Shown here: in pieces, positions 7,809 to 15,943 of the stretch
Position numbering within the stretch: position 1 is the first letter of the stretch
Layout of the letters: each line of letters begins with the position of its first letter
Assembly (NCBI RefSeq): GCF_022829445.1
Contig: NZ_JAKSXY010000095.1
Coordinates: 62,001-126,000, forward strand
Reading direction: 5' to 3'
DNA: 64,000 bases
Source of the DNA: Methylobacterium sp. J-068
Lineage (GTDB): Bacteria > Pseudomonadota > Alphaproteobacteria > Rhizobiales > Beijerinckiaceae
The notes under the pieces: generated by a model
What the model was told of the DNA's origin: nothing
What the model saw: only the letters and a program-made list of their open reading frames with translations
Database searches by the model: none
Translations under genes and position numbers: made by a program

Positions 7809-8837
7809 ATGCGCCTCACCCTCCTCGCGACCGCCCTCGCCGCCCTGACGGGCCTTCTGAGCCCCGGCCTCGCCGCCGCGCAGAACGCCGCGCCGGTGCC
7901 GGTGCGCATCGGCGTCATTCCCGTCATCGGCGCGTCGCCGGTCTTCGTGGCCAACGGCGAGGGCTGGCTCAAGGAGGCGGGTCTCAGCCCCAGCTTCACC
8001 ACCTTCGAATCCGGGCCGAACATGATCCAGGCCCTGGCGTCGGGCACCATCGACGTCTACGTCGCCGGCGTCGCGCCGCTCGCGGTCGCCCGCACCAAGG
8101 GCATCGACGTGCGCGTGGTGGCCGCCACGGCGATCGAGGAGATGGTGTTCGTGGCGGGGCCGAAGCTCGCCCCCTACTTCGCGAACGGCGCGGACAAGGC
8201 CGAGGCGTTCCGCCAGTTCAAGGCCAAGGAGGGCCGTTCGGCCCGCCTCGCCACGCAGCCGCCGGGCTCGGTGCCGAACACCACCCTGCAGCACTGGCTC
8301 TGGCAGGTCGCCAAGGCCGACAAGGCCAATGCCGAGGTGGTGGCCATGGGCATCGACGCGACGCAGCAGGCGATGCTCGCCGGGGCCGTCGACGGCGCCT
8401 CGATCCGCGAGCCGGCGCTGACCATCGTCCAGATGCGCAACCCGGCCATCAAGCTCATCGCCACCGGCGGCGAGATGTTCCCCGACCAGCCGGGCACGGT
8501 GGTGGGCGTGTTCGGCGCCTTCGCCGACAAGAACCCGGCCGCCGTCGAGGGCCTGGTCAAGGCCGTGATGCGCGCCACCGAACTCCTGAAGAGCGACCCG
8601 GCCCGCGCGGCCAAGCCCGTGGAGGCGGCGCTGGGCAAGGGCATCACCGACACCGCGACGATCACCAAGGCGCTCACCTCGCCGGCCGCGAAGTTCACCG
8701 CCGACCCGCGCGCCATCATCGAGGCGACGAAGAAGATGCAGGCCTACCAGGTCTCCATCGGCACCCTCGACAAGGACGTGCCGCTCGACGGCCTGTTCGA
8801 CGCGTCGTACTTCGAGAAGGCCAGCGCCAAGCCCTGA
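7809..8837 (+). CDS. NitT/TauT-type ABC transporter substrate-binding protein (orphan)
   Basis: This is a 342-residue periplasmic binding protein. The signal peptide MRLTLLATALAALTGLLSPG ends near Ala-Ala-Ala-Gln, followed by VRIGVIPVIGASPVFVANGEGWLKEAGL and LASGTIDVYVAGVAPLA, typical of the NMT1/SsuA/TauA family. These proteins bind sulfonates, nitrate/cyanate, thiamine precursors or similar ligands; the ligand here cannot be read from sequence. The ATG at 7809 is the first one giving a clean signal peptide. No permease or ATPase gene is adjacent, so it is an orphan or partners a transporter elsewhere. Confidence 0.88.
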   Translation: MRLTLLATALAALTGLLSPGLAAAQNAAPVPVRIGVIPVIGASPVFVANGEGWLKEAGLSPSFTTFESGPNMIQALASGTIDVYVAGVAPLAVARTKGIDVRVVAATAIEEMVFVAGPKLAPYFANGADKAEAFRQFKAKEGRSARLATQPPGSVPNTTLQHWLWQVAKADKANAEVVAMGIDATQQAMLAGAVDGASIREPALTIVQMRNPAIKLIATGGEMFPDQPGTVVGVFGAFADKNPAAVEGLVKAVMRATELLKSDPARAAKPVEAALGKGITDTATITKALTSPAAKFTADPRAIIEATKKMQAYQVSIGTLDKDVPLDGLFDASYFEKASAKP

Positions 8838-8842
8838 GACGC

Positions 8843-8863
8843 CGCCGGATCCGGGATCCGGCG
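8843..8863 (+). terminator. Short hairpin after the binding-protein gene
   Basis: CGCCGGATC at 8843-8851 pairs with GATCCGGCG at 8855-8863 around a 3-nt loop, 6 nt after the stop codon. There is no T-run, so termination is uncertain. Confidence 0.4.
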
Positions 8864-8870
8864 TGTCAGG

Positions 8871-8987
8871 TCAGGCCCGGGCGCGCCGCGCCTGGGTCAG
8901 GCCGGCATGGCCCAAGGATTCCGCCGGCACGTCGTCCACCACCGTGTAGGTCGTGAGCGGCAGCCGGTGCGCCGCCGCGATGAACAC
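8871..8987 (-). CDS. Candidate 38-codon small ORF coupled to the HerA-like gene
   Basis: From a GTG at 8987 the minus strand encodes VFIAAAHRLPLTTYTVVDDV and 18 further residues (ending ARRARA) before a TGA. The GTG is 5 nt past the stop of the upstream HerA-like gene, and GGAG lies 8 nt before it, overlapping that stop. Nearly all codons end in G or C, as in real genes of this genome. I do not recognise the product. It could be a true small protein or the surviving tail of a longer, lost gene. Confidence 0.4.
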   Translation of the reverse strand: MFIAAAHRLPLTTYTVVDDVPAESLGHAGLTQARRARA

Positions 8988-8992
8988 GGCCC

Positions 8993-10582
8993 CTACTCCG
9001 CCGCGAACAGCCCCGGCATCTCGAGGGCGCCGCCTTGCGGCTTGGCCACGCCGGCCTTGTCCTCCCCGCCGGGGGCTCGGCCCTCGCCCGCGGGCGCCTT
9101 CGGATCGCCCGGCGCGGTCTCGCAGTTCAGGGCCGGCAGGGCGACGATGCGGTTGCCCTTGTAGTCCATGCGGCAGACGATGGTGCCGCGGGTCTCGACA
9201 TAGGCCAGGAGCCGCTTGGCCCGGCCCGGCGAGCGGCTGCCGATGGCCCGGGCCAGGGCCTCGTCGCCCGGACAGGGCTCGCTGGCCAGGGCCGCGCGGG
9301 CCAGGAGCAGGAACAGGCCCTGGACCTCGTCCGGCAGGGCGGCGGCGGCGGCCTGCGCCTCCTCCCAGCGCCCGTCCGCCTCGCTTGGGCCGGCATCGGC
9401 CTCGTCGAACCCGGCGCGGGCGACGCCGAGGCGGCGGCGGAAGGCGGCCAGACTCATCGCCTCGCCGTCGAGGCCGCGCATGCGGCAGCGCACGAGGAAG
9501 TCCTGGTAGACCACCGCCACGGGCTGGCCGCCGGCATCCGGGTCGGCGGCGATGCCGCGCAGGACCGCGTCGAGCCCGGCGCGGATCTCGTCGGCGCTCA
9601 TCGGCTCGGGCGCCTCCGCCGGCTCGGGGCGATAGGCGCTGAGTTCGCGCATGAGGTCGGCGGGCGTGGCGCGCGGGGTCGGCGGCGTGCGCGGCGCGGG
9701 CGCCCAGGCCTGCGCCGGCTCGTCGGGCGAGCGGGTGAGGATGAGGGCGCGCAGGTCCGCGTCCGCCGGGGCGGGCAGCGGCACCAGCTTCGGCGAGCCC
9801 GAGCGCGCCGAGGTCGTGACCGGGCCGATGCGCAGGGCGAGCGGCCGCCGGCTCAACGCCGGCCCGAGGGCGACGAACTCGCCGCGCGCGAGATCGCGAA
9901 AACGCTCGGCCCCGCGCCGGTCGAGGCCGAGCAGATCGGCCGCGCGCGCCATGTCGATGTCGAGGAAGGTGCGGCCCATGAGGAAGTTGGTGGCCTCGGC
10001 CGCCACGTTCTTGGCGAGCTTGGCGAGGCGCTGCGTCGCGATGATGCCGGCCAGTCCCCGCTTGCGGCCCCGGCACATCAGGTTGGTCATGGCCCCGAGC
10101 GAGGCCTTGCGGGCCTCGTCCGAGACGTCGCCGGCGGCGGCGGGCGCGAAGATCTGCGCCTCGTCGACGATGATCAGCGCCGGGTGCCAATGGGTGCGCT
10201 CGGCCTCGAACAGGCCGCCCAGGAAGGCGGCGGCGGCGCGCATCTGCGCCTCCATGTCGAGGCTCTCGAGGGTGAGCACCACCGAGACCCGGTGCGCCCG
10301 CACCCGCGCGGCGATGGCCTGGAGGTCGGCCTCCCCGTGGGCGCCGTCCACCACCACGTGGCCGTAGGCCTCGCCCAAGGTGACGAAGTCGCCCTCGGGG
10401 TCGATCACCACCTGCTGCACCGCGCCGACGCTCTGCTCCAGCAGGCGCCGCAGCAGGTGCGACTTGCCCGAGCCGGAATTGCCCTGGACCAGGAGACGCG
10501 TCGCCAGGAGCTCCTCGAGGTCGAGACGCGCGGGCTCCGCCCCCGGCCCCATGCTCAGACCCATCTCGATGCCGACCGTCAT
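8993..10582 (-). CDS. HerA/FtsK-like ATPase (DUF87, helicase HerA domain)
   Basis: The protein is 529 residues from the ATG at 10582; the longer in-frame extension is Arg/Gly-rich, unlike coding sequence of the family, and was excluded. Walker A GNSGSGKSHLL is near residue 37, Walker B PALIIVDEAQIFAP near 145, and the C-terminal arginine/sensor stretch GLAGIIATQRLAKLAKN near 180. This gives a DUF87/HerA-type hexameric DNA translocase core of about 270 residues. The remaining 250 residues include Ala/Pro-rich linkers and an uncharacterised C-terminal domain. No NurA nuclease gene is adjacent, so a classical HerA-NurA pair is not supported. Function unknown. Confidence 0.82.
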   Translation of the reverse strand: MTVGIEMGLSMGPGAEPARLDLEELLATRLLVQGNSGSGKSHLLRRLLEQSVGAVQQVVIDPEGDFVTLGEAYGHVVVDGAHGEADLQAIAARVRAHRVSVVLTLESLDMEAQMRAAAAFLGGLFEAERTHWHPALIIVDEAQIFAPAAAGDVSDEARKASLGAMTNLMCRGRKRGLAGIIATQRLAKLAKNVAAEATNFLMGRTFLDIDMARAADLLGLDRRGAERFRDLARGEFVALGPALSRRPLALRIGPVTTSARSGSPKLVPLPAPADADLRALILTRSPDEPAQAWAPAPRTPPTPRATPADLMRELSAYRPEPAEAPEPMSADEIRAGLDAVLRGIAADPDAGGQPVAVVYQDFLVRCRMRGLDGEAMSLAAFRRRLGVARAGFDEADAGPSEADGRWEEAQAAAAALPDEVQGLFLLLARAALASEPCPGDEALARAIGSRSPGRAKRLLAYVETRGTIVCRMDYKGNRIVALPALNCETAPGDPKAPAGEGRAPGGEDKAGVAKPQGGALEMPGLFAAE

Positions 10583-10800
10583 GCCCGCTCCGGCTCCCGC
10601 GCCCGGGGCCCGTTCCCCGACGCTTCCTGGCTCTCGCACGAAGGTCTTAACACGCGCGCCGACGGGCGGGTCCGGACAGAGGCGGCGGCGTCCACAGGCT
10701 TGGGGCCGCACCCGGCGACGAGGGCCGGGGATGCGGAGAAGCCGCAGTCCTGCTTTGTTCTTCTTACGTTCCACCCGCACTTCGGCGGCAAGATTTCTAA

Positions 10801-10834
10801 CCTAGGAATATCGACATAGTCGAATTGTCCTAGG
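10801..10834. promoter_or_regulatory. Nested dyad in the 396-nt gap upstream of the HerA-like gene
   Basis: CCTAGG at 10801-10806 and 10829-10834 flanks the inverted repeat TCGAC-ATA-GTCGA (10811-10823), giving a near-symmetric 34-bp element. CTAG is rare in this DNA. The longer direct repeat CCTAGGAAT occurs at 10801 and 10829. It lies between the divergent HerA-like gene (start 10582) and the small exported gene (start 10979) and may be an operator. Nothing else is evident in 10583-10978. Confidence 0.4.
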
Positions 10835-10978
10835 AATGATCGCCGCTGGCACGAGGTAGGGCGTCCTCCTGCCAGGAACATGAGCGGAACATCGCTCGAT
10901 CCCCGGCCGGCAACACATCGCGCGCCGGCGCGCGGCCGGCCCTTGCCGCTCCGGCGCGCTGATCCAGTTAATCCGGTC

Positions 10979-11185
10979 ATGAACTCAGTCCTCGTCGTCG
11001 CCCTCGTCTGCGCCTCCACCGTCCAGGCCCCGGACTGCTCCCGGGAAACGGCGCTCGACATCATCACCGGACCCGCTCACACGCTTCAGGAATGTCTGAT
11101 GCAGGGGCCGGTCCTCGCCGCCAATGCCGGGCACGGCAACGAGCCGGGCACCTACGTGAAGACGCGCTGCGAACCCCGGCGCTGA
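10979..11185 (+). CDS. Small exported Cys-containing hypothetical protein
   Basis: The 68-residue product begins MNSVLVVALVCASTVQAPDC and continues ALDIITGPAHTLQECLMQGP. The N-terminus looks like a short signal peptide or membrane anchor. Cysteines occur in the segments VCAS, PDCS, QECL and TRCE; three of them lie after the hydrophobic lead, and disulfide formation in the periplasm is possible. The ATG at 10979 is chosen because the hydrophobic stretch follows directly; the upstream in-frame extension is Pro/Arg-rich. I recognise no named family. Confidence 0.6.
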   Translation: MNSVLVVALVCASTVQAPDCSRETALDIITGPAHTLQECLMQGPVLAANAGHGNEPGTYVKTRCEPRR

Positions 11186-11248
11186 ACGCGCCGCGAGCCT
11201 GACACCAGACCGCCCGCCGGGCATGATCGAAGAGAGACGGACCACGCC

Positions 11249-11527
11249 ATGGACGATGTCGACCCCGAGCGCGCGGTGATGATCCGCCTGCGGGCCCGCC
11301 TCGCGGTGGTGGAGCGCGCGGCCTGGTTCGGCCTCGTCCAGGCCATGCGGACGCAGCCCGCCGAGACGGAGGCCTATCTCACCGCCGAGCGGGCCAAATG
11401 CGCCGAGGGCTTCGGCCGGCGCGGCTGGGCGGCCGACCTGACGGAGGCCGAGCGGCGCATGCTCGGAGCCGAGGTCGATGCGGGCCTCGCCGGCCTCATC
11501 GCGGATGCCAAGGCGGAATTGGGCTGA
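11249..11527 (+). CDS. Hypothetical protein, mostly helical
   Basis: This 92-residue product (MDDVDPERAVMIRLRARLAV...) is rich in Ala, Arg and Glu and predicted largely helical, without signal peptide or membrane span. A GAGAGAC purine tract lies before the ATG. Codon choice matches the genome. No family recognised. It follows the small exported gene by 63 nt on the same strand. The downstream stretch 11528-11733 shows nothing further. Confidence 0.55.
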   Translation: MDDVDPERAVMIRLRARLAVVERAAWFGLVQAMRTQPAETEAYLTAERAKCAEGFGRRGWAADLTEAERRMLGAEVDAGLAGLIADAKAELG

Positions 11528-11733
11528 GGCCCGACGTCTGACCGATCCGGAATGCGCGAGGGGTCGGTCGCTTCCGCGACGATCCGTTTTCCGGGTAAGA
11601 GGTCACCGAGGTCGCTCGGGAACCCACGCGACCGGACCGAAAGCCGAAGGATCGCCTGGCCGGAACGTCGGACGGGCGAGCTTTACGTGGTGCCGCCGCT
11701 CCGGCTGATGCCCGATGCGACCGGCGCGGTGCC

Positions 11734-12087
11734 CTACCGGCAGCGCAGATCGAGCACCGCCTGCTTTGACAACGTGTAGCGGCACTCGGAAACCCTGGAC
11801 AACCGCACCTCTGTGCTGGCGCCGCCCTCATATTTGCACTTGAGCGTCACGGACCGTCCGGAATCGTAGACATAGGCGAGATTCCACTTGCCCGACCGTG
11901 CCCCGGCGACATCGGGAACCAGAATGACGTTCTCTGCGGGCACACCGTCGAAGACGTCAACGTAGCGGAGCGGGCGACCGACCTGCGTCGGACAGTGCTG
12001 CGATTCGACCGCCTCGCCGACCGCCGCCCAACACATCGCCGGGCAGAGTGTCGCGAACGCTCCGATCGCCCTTCTATTCCACGACAT
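11734..12087 (-). CDS. STY0301-family protein, probable Tai2-type immunity protein
   Basis: This 117-residue exported protein has a signal peptide ending near CWAAVGEA, then a mature domain with VDVFDGVPAE, LVPDVAG, WNLAYVYDSGRSVTLKCKYE and CRYT; two or three Cys could form disulfides. This pattern fits the STY0301 family, known in Salmonella Typhi beside a Tae2 amidase. It overlaps the upstream amidase gene by 14 nt, so the two are translated together. A periplasmic location is what an immunity protein against a peptidoglycan amidase needs. Family from memory; immunity role inferred from pairing. Confidence 0.72.
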   Translation of the reverse strand: MSWNRRAIGAFATLCPAMCWAAVGEAVESQHCPTQVGRPLRYVDVFDGVPAENVILVPDVAGARSGKWNLAYVYDSGRSVTLKCKYEGGASTEVRLSRVSECRYTLSKQAVLDLRCR

Positions 12088-12508
12088 AGAAGTTGTTTCC
12101 GTTGTTGGAATTGCCGCTCGCCTTCCATCTCAACGTGCGCGGGCCGACAGGTTTCGGACTGGGCGGCGTCACATACTGATCATAGACTTGGATGCCGTCC
12201 TCATCCTGTCCCACGTAGATCGCGGCATGGCCCTTGTATTTCAAGCCGCTGAACGTTGCGATGACTGTACCGGGAAGCAGTTTGTCGTTGCCTTTCACCG
12301 GCGGCCCTTTTTTCCACGCGAACGTCGCCGGAAGGCTGGGACACACCGTCTTCACATAAGAAACACACTGACCGCACAGCTCGGTTCCCTTGGTGGCGTC
12401 TCCCGTCGGCACGCTCGCCAACGGGCCGCTCTTGGAAGTCGGCGCGCATGTCCATTTACCGGCCGGAGCATTCGAATTCGAGTCGTAGTTCGTTGCGACG
12501 TATGCCAC
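12074..12508 (-). CDS. BPSL0067-family amidase, probable Tae2-type peptidoglycan effector
   Basis: The protein is about 144 residues with an NlpC/P60-like papain fold. The candidate nucleophile is in ELCGQCVSYVK, the catalytic His in YKGHAAIYVG, and YDQY follows as the third position. The GTG at 12508 gives VAYVATNYDS, the usual family start (M-A-Y-V), with GGGA 7 nt upstream; an ATG at 12541 would add 11 residues but has no ribosome site. Known of Tae2: a type VI secretion effector cleaving peptide crosslinks of the cell wall. No T6SS genes are in the window, and GC content drops locally, suggesting transfer. Confidence 0.72.
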   Translation of the reverse strand: MAYVATNYDSNSNAPAGKWTCAPTSKSGPLASVPTGDATKGTELCGQCVSYVKTVCPSLPATFAWKKGPPVKGNDKLLPGTVIATFSGLKYKGHAAIYVGQDEDGIQVYDQYVTPPSPKPVGPRTLRWKASGNSNNGNNFYVVE

Positions 12509-12656
12509 CGACCGTTCCCGTTGTTCGAGCCACACCGGCATCGATCGTGAACACTATTCGGGCCGCATCCCCGCTGCAACGGCGTCCGATTTCTCGAGAG
12601 GATCAGGTGGCGATCGTGACGGTCGGTCGCGGTCTTCCAGAGAATGAGTCCCCCCC

Positions 12657-13652
12657 TCACCTCCCGAAGCGCTCCGCCCAGGCCGGCGGCATCCGCGCCG
12701 AGCCCGGTAGCGAGGTAGCGGCATGGACACCGATCGCCACGGCACGCGCCAGGGTCCGGGCGGCGGCGTCGCCGAGACGGGCCAGGCCGAGGACCTGGTC
12801 GGCGAGCGCGACCCGGCCGGTGGATACGGCGAAGACCACGTCGCCATCCAGGGGGGTGTGAACCGGGTGGATGGCCCGGGCGAGACCGTCCTGCGCCATC
12901 ACCGCGAGGCGCCGGGCCTGAGCCTTGGTGAGGCACGCGTCGGTGGCGACCACAGCGAGCGTCGTGTTGGCTCCGGCCAGCGCCTTGCGCGGCCAAGCGA
13001 AGGCGTCCTTGGGCAGGCGGACGGGAGACCCGAGCCCACCGAACTCCGCGTCCACCTCGTAGGGCGCCGCCCAGAAATGACGCCCGTCTCCCACGGTGAC
13101 CCGGCCGAAGGCGTTGACGGCCACGAGTGCGCCGATGTGGGCGTGCGTCCCCGCCACCCGGGCGCAAGCGGAGCCGATCCCGCCCTTCAGGTTGGCGGTG
13201 GCCGCCCCCGTGCCGGCGCCGACGGAGCCGAGGGCGAAATCGCGCGCGGCCGCGGCCGCCGCCGCGTATCCGAGGTCGCGATAAGGCGGGTAGCGGCCCC
13301 AGGCCTTGTCGCCGCCGTTGAGGAGGTCGAACAGGATCGCGGCCGGCACGATCGGCACCCGCGCCGGCCCCACGGCGAAGCCGCGTCCGCTCTCGGCGAG
13401 ATGGGCGACGATGCCGGCGGCCGCGTCGAGGCCAAAGGCCGAGCCGCCCGAGAGCGCCAGGGCGTCGATGCGCTCCACCGTGCGCTCCGGGTCGAGGAGG
13501 TCGGTCTCGCGGGTGCCGGGGCCGCCGCCGCGCACGTCGACCCCCGCGACCACGGGTTCGTCGAAGAGGATCGCGGTGACGCCGCTGGCGAGCCGCAGAT
13601 CCGTGGCGTGGCCGACCCGGATGCCGGCGATGTCGGTGATGCGGTTGGCCAT
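12657..13652 (-). CDS. P1-family (DmpA-like) aminopeptidase
   Basis: This 331-residue N-terminal-nucleophile peptidase belongs to the DmpA/ornithine acetyltransferase fold. It starts MANRITDIAGIRVGHATD, the family opening, with GGGAGAT upstream of the ATG at 13652. The autocleavage region reads GANTTLAVVATDA, with predicted scission before Thr230 (Asn229-Thr230), making a two-chain enzyme. LSGGSAFGLDAAAG is another family motif. Substrates of relatives are short D/L-amino-acid amides and beta-peptides. It is the last gene of a leftward run after rarD (57-nt gap). Confidence 0.9.
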   Translation of the reverse strand: MANRITDIAGIRVGHATDLRLASGVTAILFDEPVVAGVDVRGGGPGTRETDLLDPERTVERIDALALSGGSAFGLDAAAGIVAHLAESGRGFAVGPARVPIVPAAILFDLLNGGDKAWGRYPPYRDLGYAAAAAAARDFALGSVGAGTGAATANLKGGIGSACARVAGTHAHIGALVAVNAFGRVTVGDGRHFWAAPYEVDAEFGGLGSPVRLPKDAFAWPRKALAGANTTLAVVATDACLTKAQARRLAVMAQDGLARAIHPVHTPLDGDVVFAVSTGRVALADQVLGLARLGDAAARTLARAVAIGVHAATSLPGSARMPPAWAERFGR

Positions 13653-13708
13653 GATGATCTCCCGGGGGCCAGGATCGCATGCCGACCCGGCCCCGGCGAG
13701 GGACGCGA

Positions 13709-14566
13709 TCATCCCGCCCGCGCCCGGCGAGCGGCGCGATAGGCGTCGCCCGCGTAGATCGCCAACGCCAGCCAGATCAGGCCGAACAGCACCATGCGGT
13801 GGGGCTCCAGCCGCTCGCCGTAGACCAGCGTGCTGAGCACGAGGAGGCAGGAGGGCGCGAGGTACTGCATCAGACCCAGGGTCGCCAGGGTGAGCCGCTC
13901 GGCGGCCGCCGCGAACCAGATCAGCGGCAGAGCGGTGGTGGCCCCCGTGAGCAGGACAAGGCCGGCGCGCACCGGGTCCCCCTGGATCACCGCCGGCGCG
14001 AAGGCCGCGAGGTAGATCAGCGCGATCGGCAGGAGCAGCAGCGTCTCGGCGGCGAAGCCCACCATGGCGTCGACGCCCACGACCTTGCGGACGAGGCCGT
14101 AGAGCGAAAAGCTGCCCGCGAGCGCGAGCGAGACCCAGGGCAGGCTCCCCGCCAGGGCGACGGCCAGGAGCACCGCCGCGGCCGCGAGCGCCACCGCCCC
14201 GGCCTGGACCGGGCGCAGGCGCTCGCCGAGCACCAGGGCGCCGAGCGCCACGCTCATCAGCGGGTTGATGAAATAGCCGAGACTCGCGTCGAGCATGTGC
14301 CCGGACTGCACGGCCCGGAGGTAGAGCAGCCAGTTCACGCCGATCAGCCCGGCCGACAGGGCGAGGAGCCCGTGCCGGGGCCGCAGCGGAAACGGGGTGC
14401 GGATGCGGCGGCGCAAAGCCACGAGGAGCCCGGCCACGAGCAGGCTCGACCAGACGATGCGGTGGGCCAGGATGCTCGGGGCCGGCACGGCGTCGAGCAG
14501 GCGAAAATGCACCGGGACCACGAGGCCCCAGCTCAGGTAGGCGCCGAGCGCGTAGATCAGACCCAA
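13709..14566 (-). CDS. rarD: RarD-type EamA transporter
   Basis: This 285-residue membrane protein has about ten hydrophobic helices in two EamA-type halves. The start MGLIYALGAYLSWGLVVPVH and the signature LDASLGYFINPLMSVALGAL are typical of RarD (a drug/metabolite exporter named for chloramphenicol sensitivity in Pseudomonas). The physiological substrate is unknown. The length is normal. It lies between a small anchored protein and the P1 peptidase on the minus strand. Confidence 0.9.
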   Translation of the reverse strand: MGLIYALGAYLSWGLVVPVHFRLLDAVPAPSILAHRIVWSSLLVAGLLVALRRRIRTPFPLRPRHGLLALSAGLIGVNWLLYLRAVQSGHMLDASLGYFINPLMSVALGALVLGERLRPVQAGAVALAAAAVLLAVALAGSLPWVSLALAGSFSLYGLVRKVVGVDAMVGFAAETLLLLPIALIYLAAFAPAVIQGDPVRAGLVLLTGATTALPLIWFAAAAERLTLATLGLMQYLAPSCLLVLSTLVYGERLEPHRMVLFGLIWLALAIYAGDAYRAARRARAG

Positions 14567-14666
14567 GGACCGCCTCCCCTCGCCTCCCCACGGGGACAGG
14601 GCGCGGCTTGTAGCAGGTCCCGACGGGGATCGGGCGTGCGGGATGACGCCCGGCGGACCCCCGCGC

Positions 14667-15089
14667 TCAGCGGCTGCGGGCGAGGGTGACGGCGGGGTCG
14701 CCGCGCATCAGGGCGTTCAGGCGCTCGGTGTCGAAGCCCTCGGCCGTCCGCTTCACCGGCGCTTTCGCGGCGGGCTTGACCGCGACCCGGGCCGCCGCCT
14801 CGCGCGCCGTCGCCGTCTTGGACGTGGTGGATTTCGGCGCCGACTCCCTTGTCGCCGAATCCCGCCCAAGACCGTCGCGGCCGAGGATGTCGCGGATCGA
14901 GGGGCCGGTCTCGACCGGCAGCGATCCGGTCACGGTGGGCTCGGGCGGGCGGACCCGGGTGAGCGTGGTCACCGGGCCAGCGCGCCGGACGGGCGCCGGA
15001 TGATCGATCCGGTCGATGCAGGCGAAGGCGATGGTCAGGGCACTGCCGCCGAAGACGCTGCCGACGACGATGTTCCGCAGGATACGCAA
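14667..15089 (-). CDS. Small membrane-anchored hypothetical protein
   Basis: The protein is about 140 residues. One N-terminal membrane span (ILRNIVVGSVFGGSALTIAF) is followed by a Pro/Thr/Ala-rich segment with basic patches and a C-terminal ERLNALMRGDP. The start is taken at TTG 15089 because GGGAAG lies 9 nt upstream; a GTG further upstream is possible. It follows the aap operon by 125 nt on the same strand. No family recognised; a periplasmic or cytoplasmic linker-type anchor is plausible. Confidence 0.55.
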   Translation of the reverse strand: MRILRNIVVGSVFGGSALTIAFACIDRIDHPAPVRRAGPVTTLTRVRPPEPTVTGSLPVETGPSIRDILGRDGLGRDSATRESAPKSTTSKTATAREAAARVAVKPAAKAPVKRTAEGFDTERLNALMRGDPAVTLARSR

Positions 15090-15214
15090 GGGACGAGCTT
15101 CCCGGATACGCGAGTACCAGACGGGATTTAGCGCCTCTGCGTTAACGAACCGGAGCAGACCCCTTCGCGAAACTTCCTGCGCCGGCACAATGTCGCGGTG
15201 ATCGCGGTCCGGCC

Positions 15215-15943
15215 TCAGAGGAGGCGGGCGAGGAAGTCCCGGGTGCGCGGATGCTCGGGACGATCGAAGAACGCTCCCGGCGACGCAACCTCGACGATCT
15301 GGCCCTGGTCCATGAACACCACCCGGTCGGCGACGCGGCGGGCGAAGCCCATCTCGTGGGTGACGCAGAGCAGGGTCATGCCGCGGTCCGCCAGCGCCGT
15401 CATGGTGTCGAGCACCTCCTGCACCATCTCGGGGTCGAGGGCCGAGGTCGGCTCGTCGAACAGCATCACCGCCGGGTCGAGGCAAAGGGCGCGGGCGATG
15501 GCGACGCGCTGCTGTTGGCCCCCGGAGAGCTGGCCGGGATGGCGCCCCGCCAGATCCGCGATGGCGAGGCGTTCGAGTTCCTCCCGGGCGCGGCTCTCGG
15601 CGGCCCGCCGCGCCGTGCCGAGGGCGTGGATCGGCGCCAGGGTGCAGTTCTCCAGCACGGTGAGGTGGGAAAACAGGTTGAAGTGCTGGAACACCATGCC
15701 GACCGTGCGCCGCACGGCGGGGATGCGGGCCGGCGTGAGGTCCCGGCCGTCCACCCGGATCGTGCCGCCCTGGTAGGATTCGAGGCCGTTGACGCAACGG
15801 ATCAGGGTCGACTTGCCCGAGCCCGAGGGGCCGCAGATCACGATCTTTTCGCCGGGCGCCACGGCGAGCGAGACGTCGCGCAGGACGTGGGCGCTCCCGA
15901 ACCATTTGTTCACGCCGAAGAATTCGATCGCCGGCGCGCTCAT
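15215..15943 (-). CDS. aapP: General L-amino-acid ABC transporter ATPase AapP
   Basis: This 242-residue ABC ATPase has Walker [17 protein letters not shown]-loop [13 protein letters not shown], signature [15 protein letters not shown], Walker [14 protein letters not shown] and switch His in CVTHEMGFA. The polar amino-acid uptake (GlnQ/AapP) subfamily is clear from [13 protein letters not shown]. Its ATG overlaps the aapM stop (ATGA), the last step of the aapJ-Q-M-P gene order. It energises uptake of a broad range of L-amino acids across the inner membrane. Confidence 0.95.
   Translation of the reverse strand: MSAPAIEFFGVNKWFGSAHVLRDVSLAVAPGEKIVICGPSGSGKSTLIRCVNGLESYQGGTIRVDGRDLTPARIPAVRRTVGMVFQHFNLFSHLTVLENCTLAPIHALGTARRAAESRAREELERLAIADLAGRHPGQLSGGQQQRVAIARALCLDPAVMLFDEPTSALDPEMVQEVLDTMTALADRGMTLLCVTHEMGFARRVADRVVFMDQGQIVEVASPGAFFDRPEHPRTRDFLARLL

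Noticed and set aside
8993..10780. Longer HerA-like start at 10780
   Set aside because: The added 66 residues are Arg/Pro/Gly-rich and precede no ribosome site; ATG 10582 is family-like.
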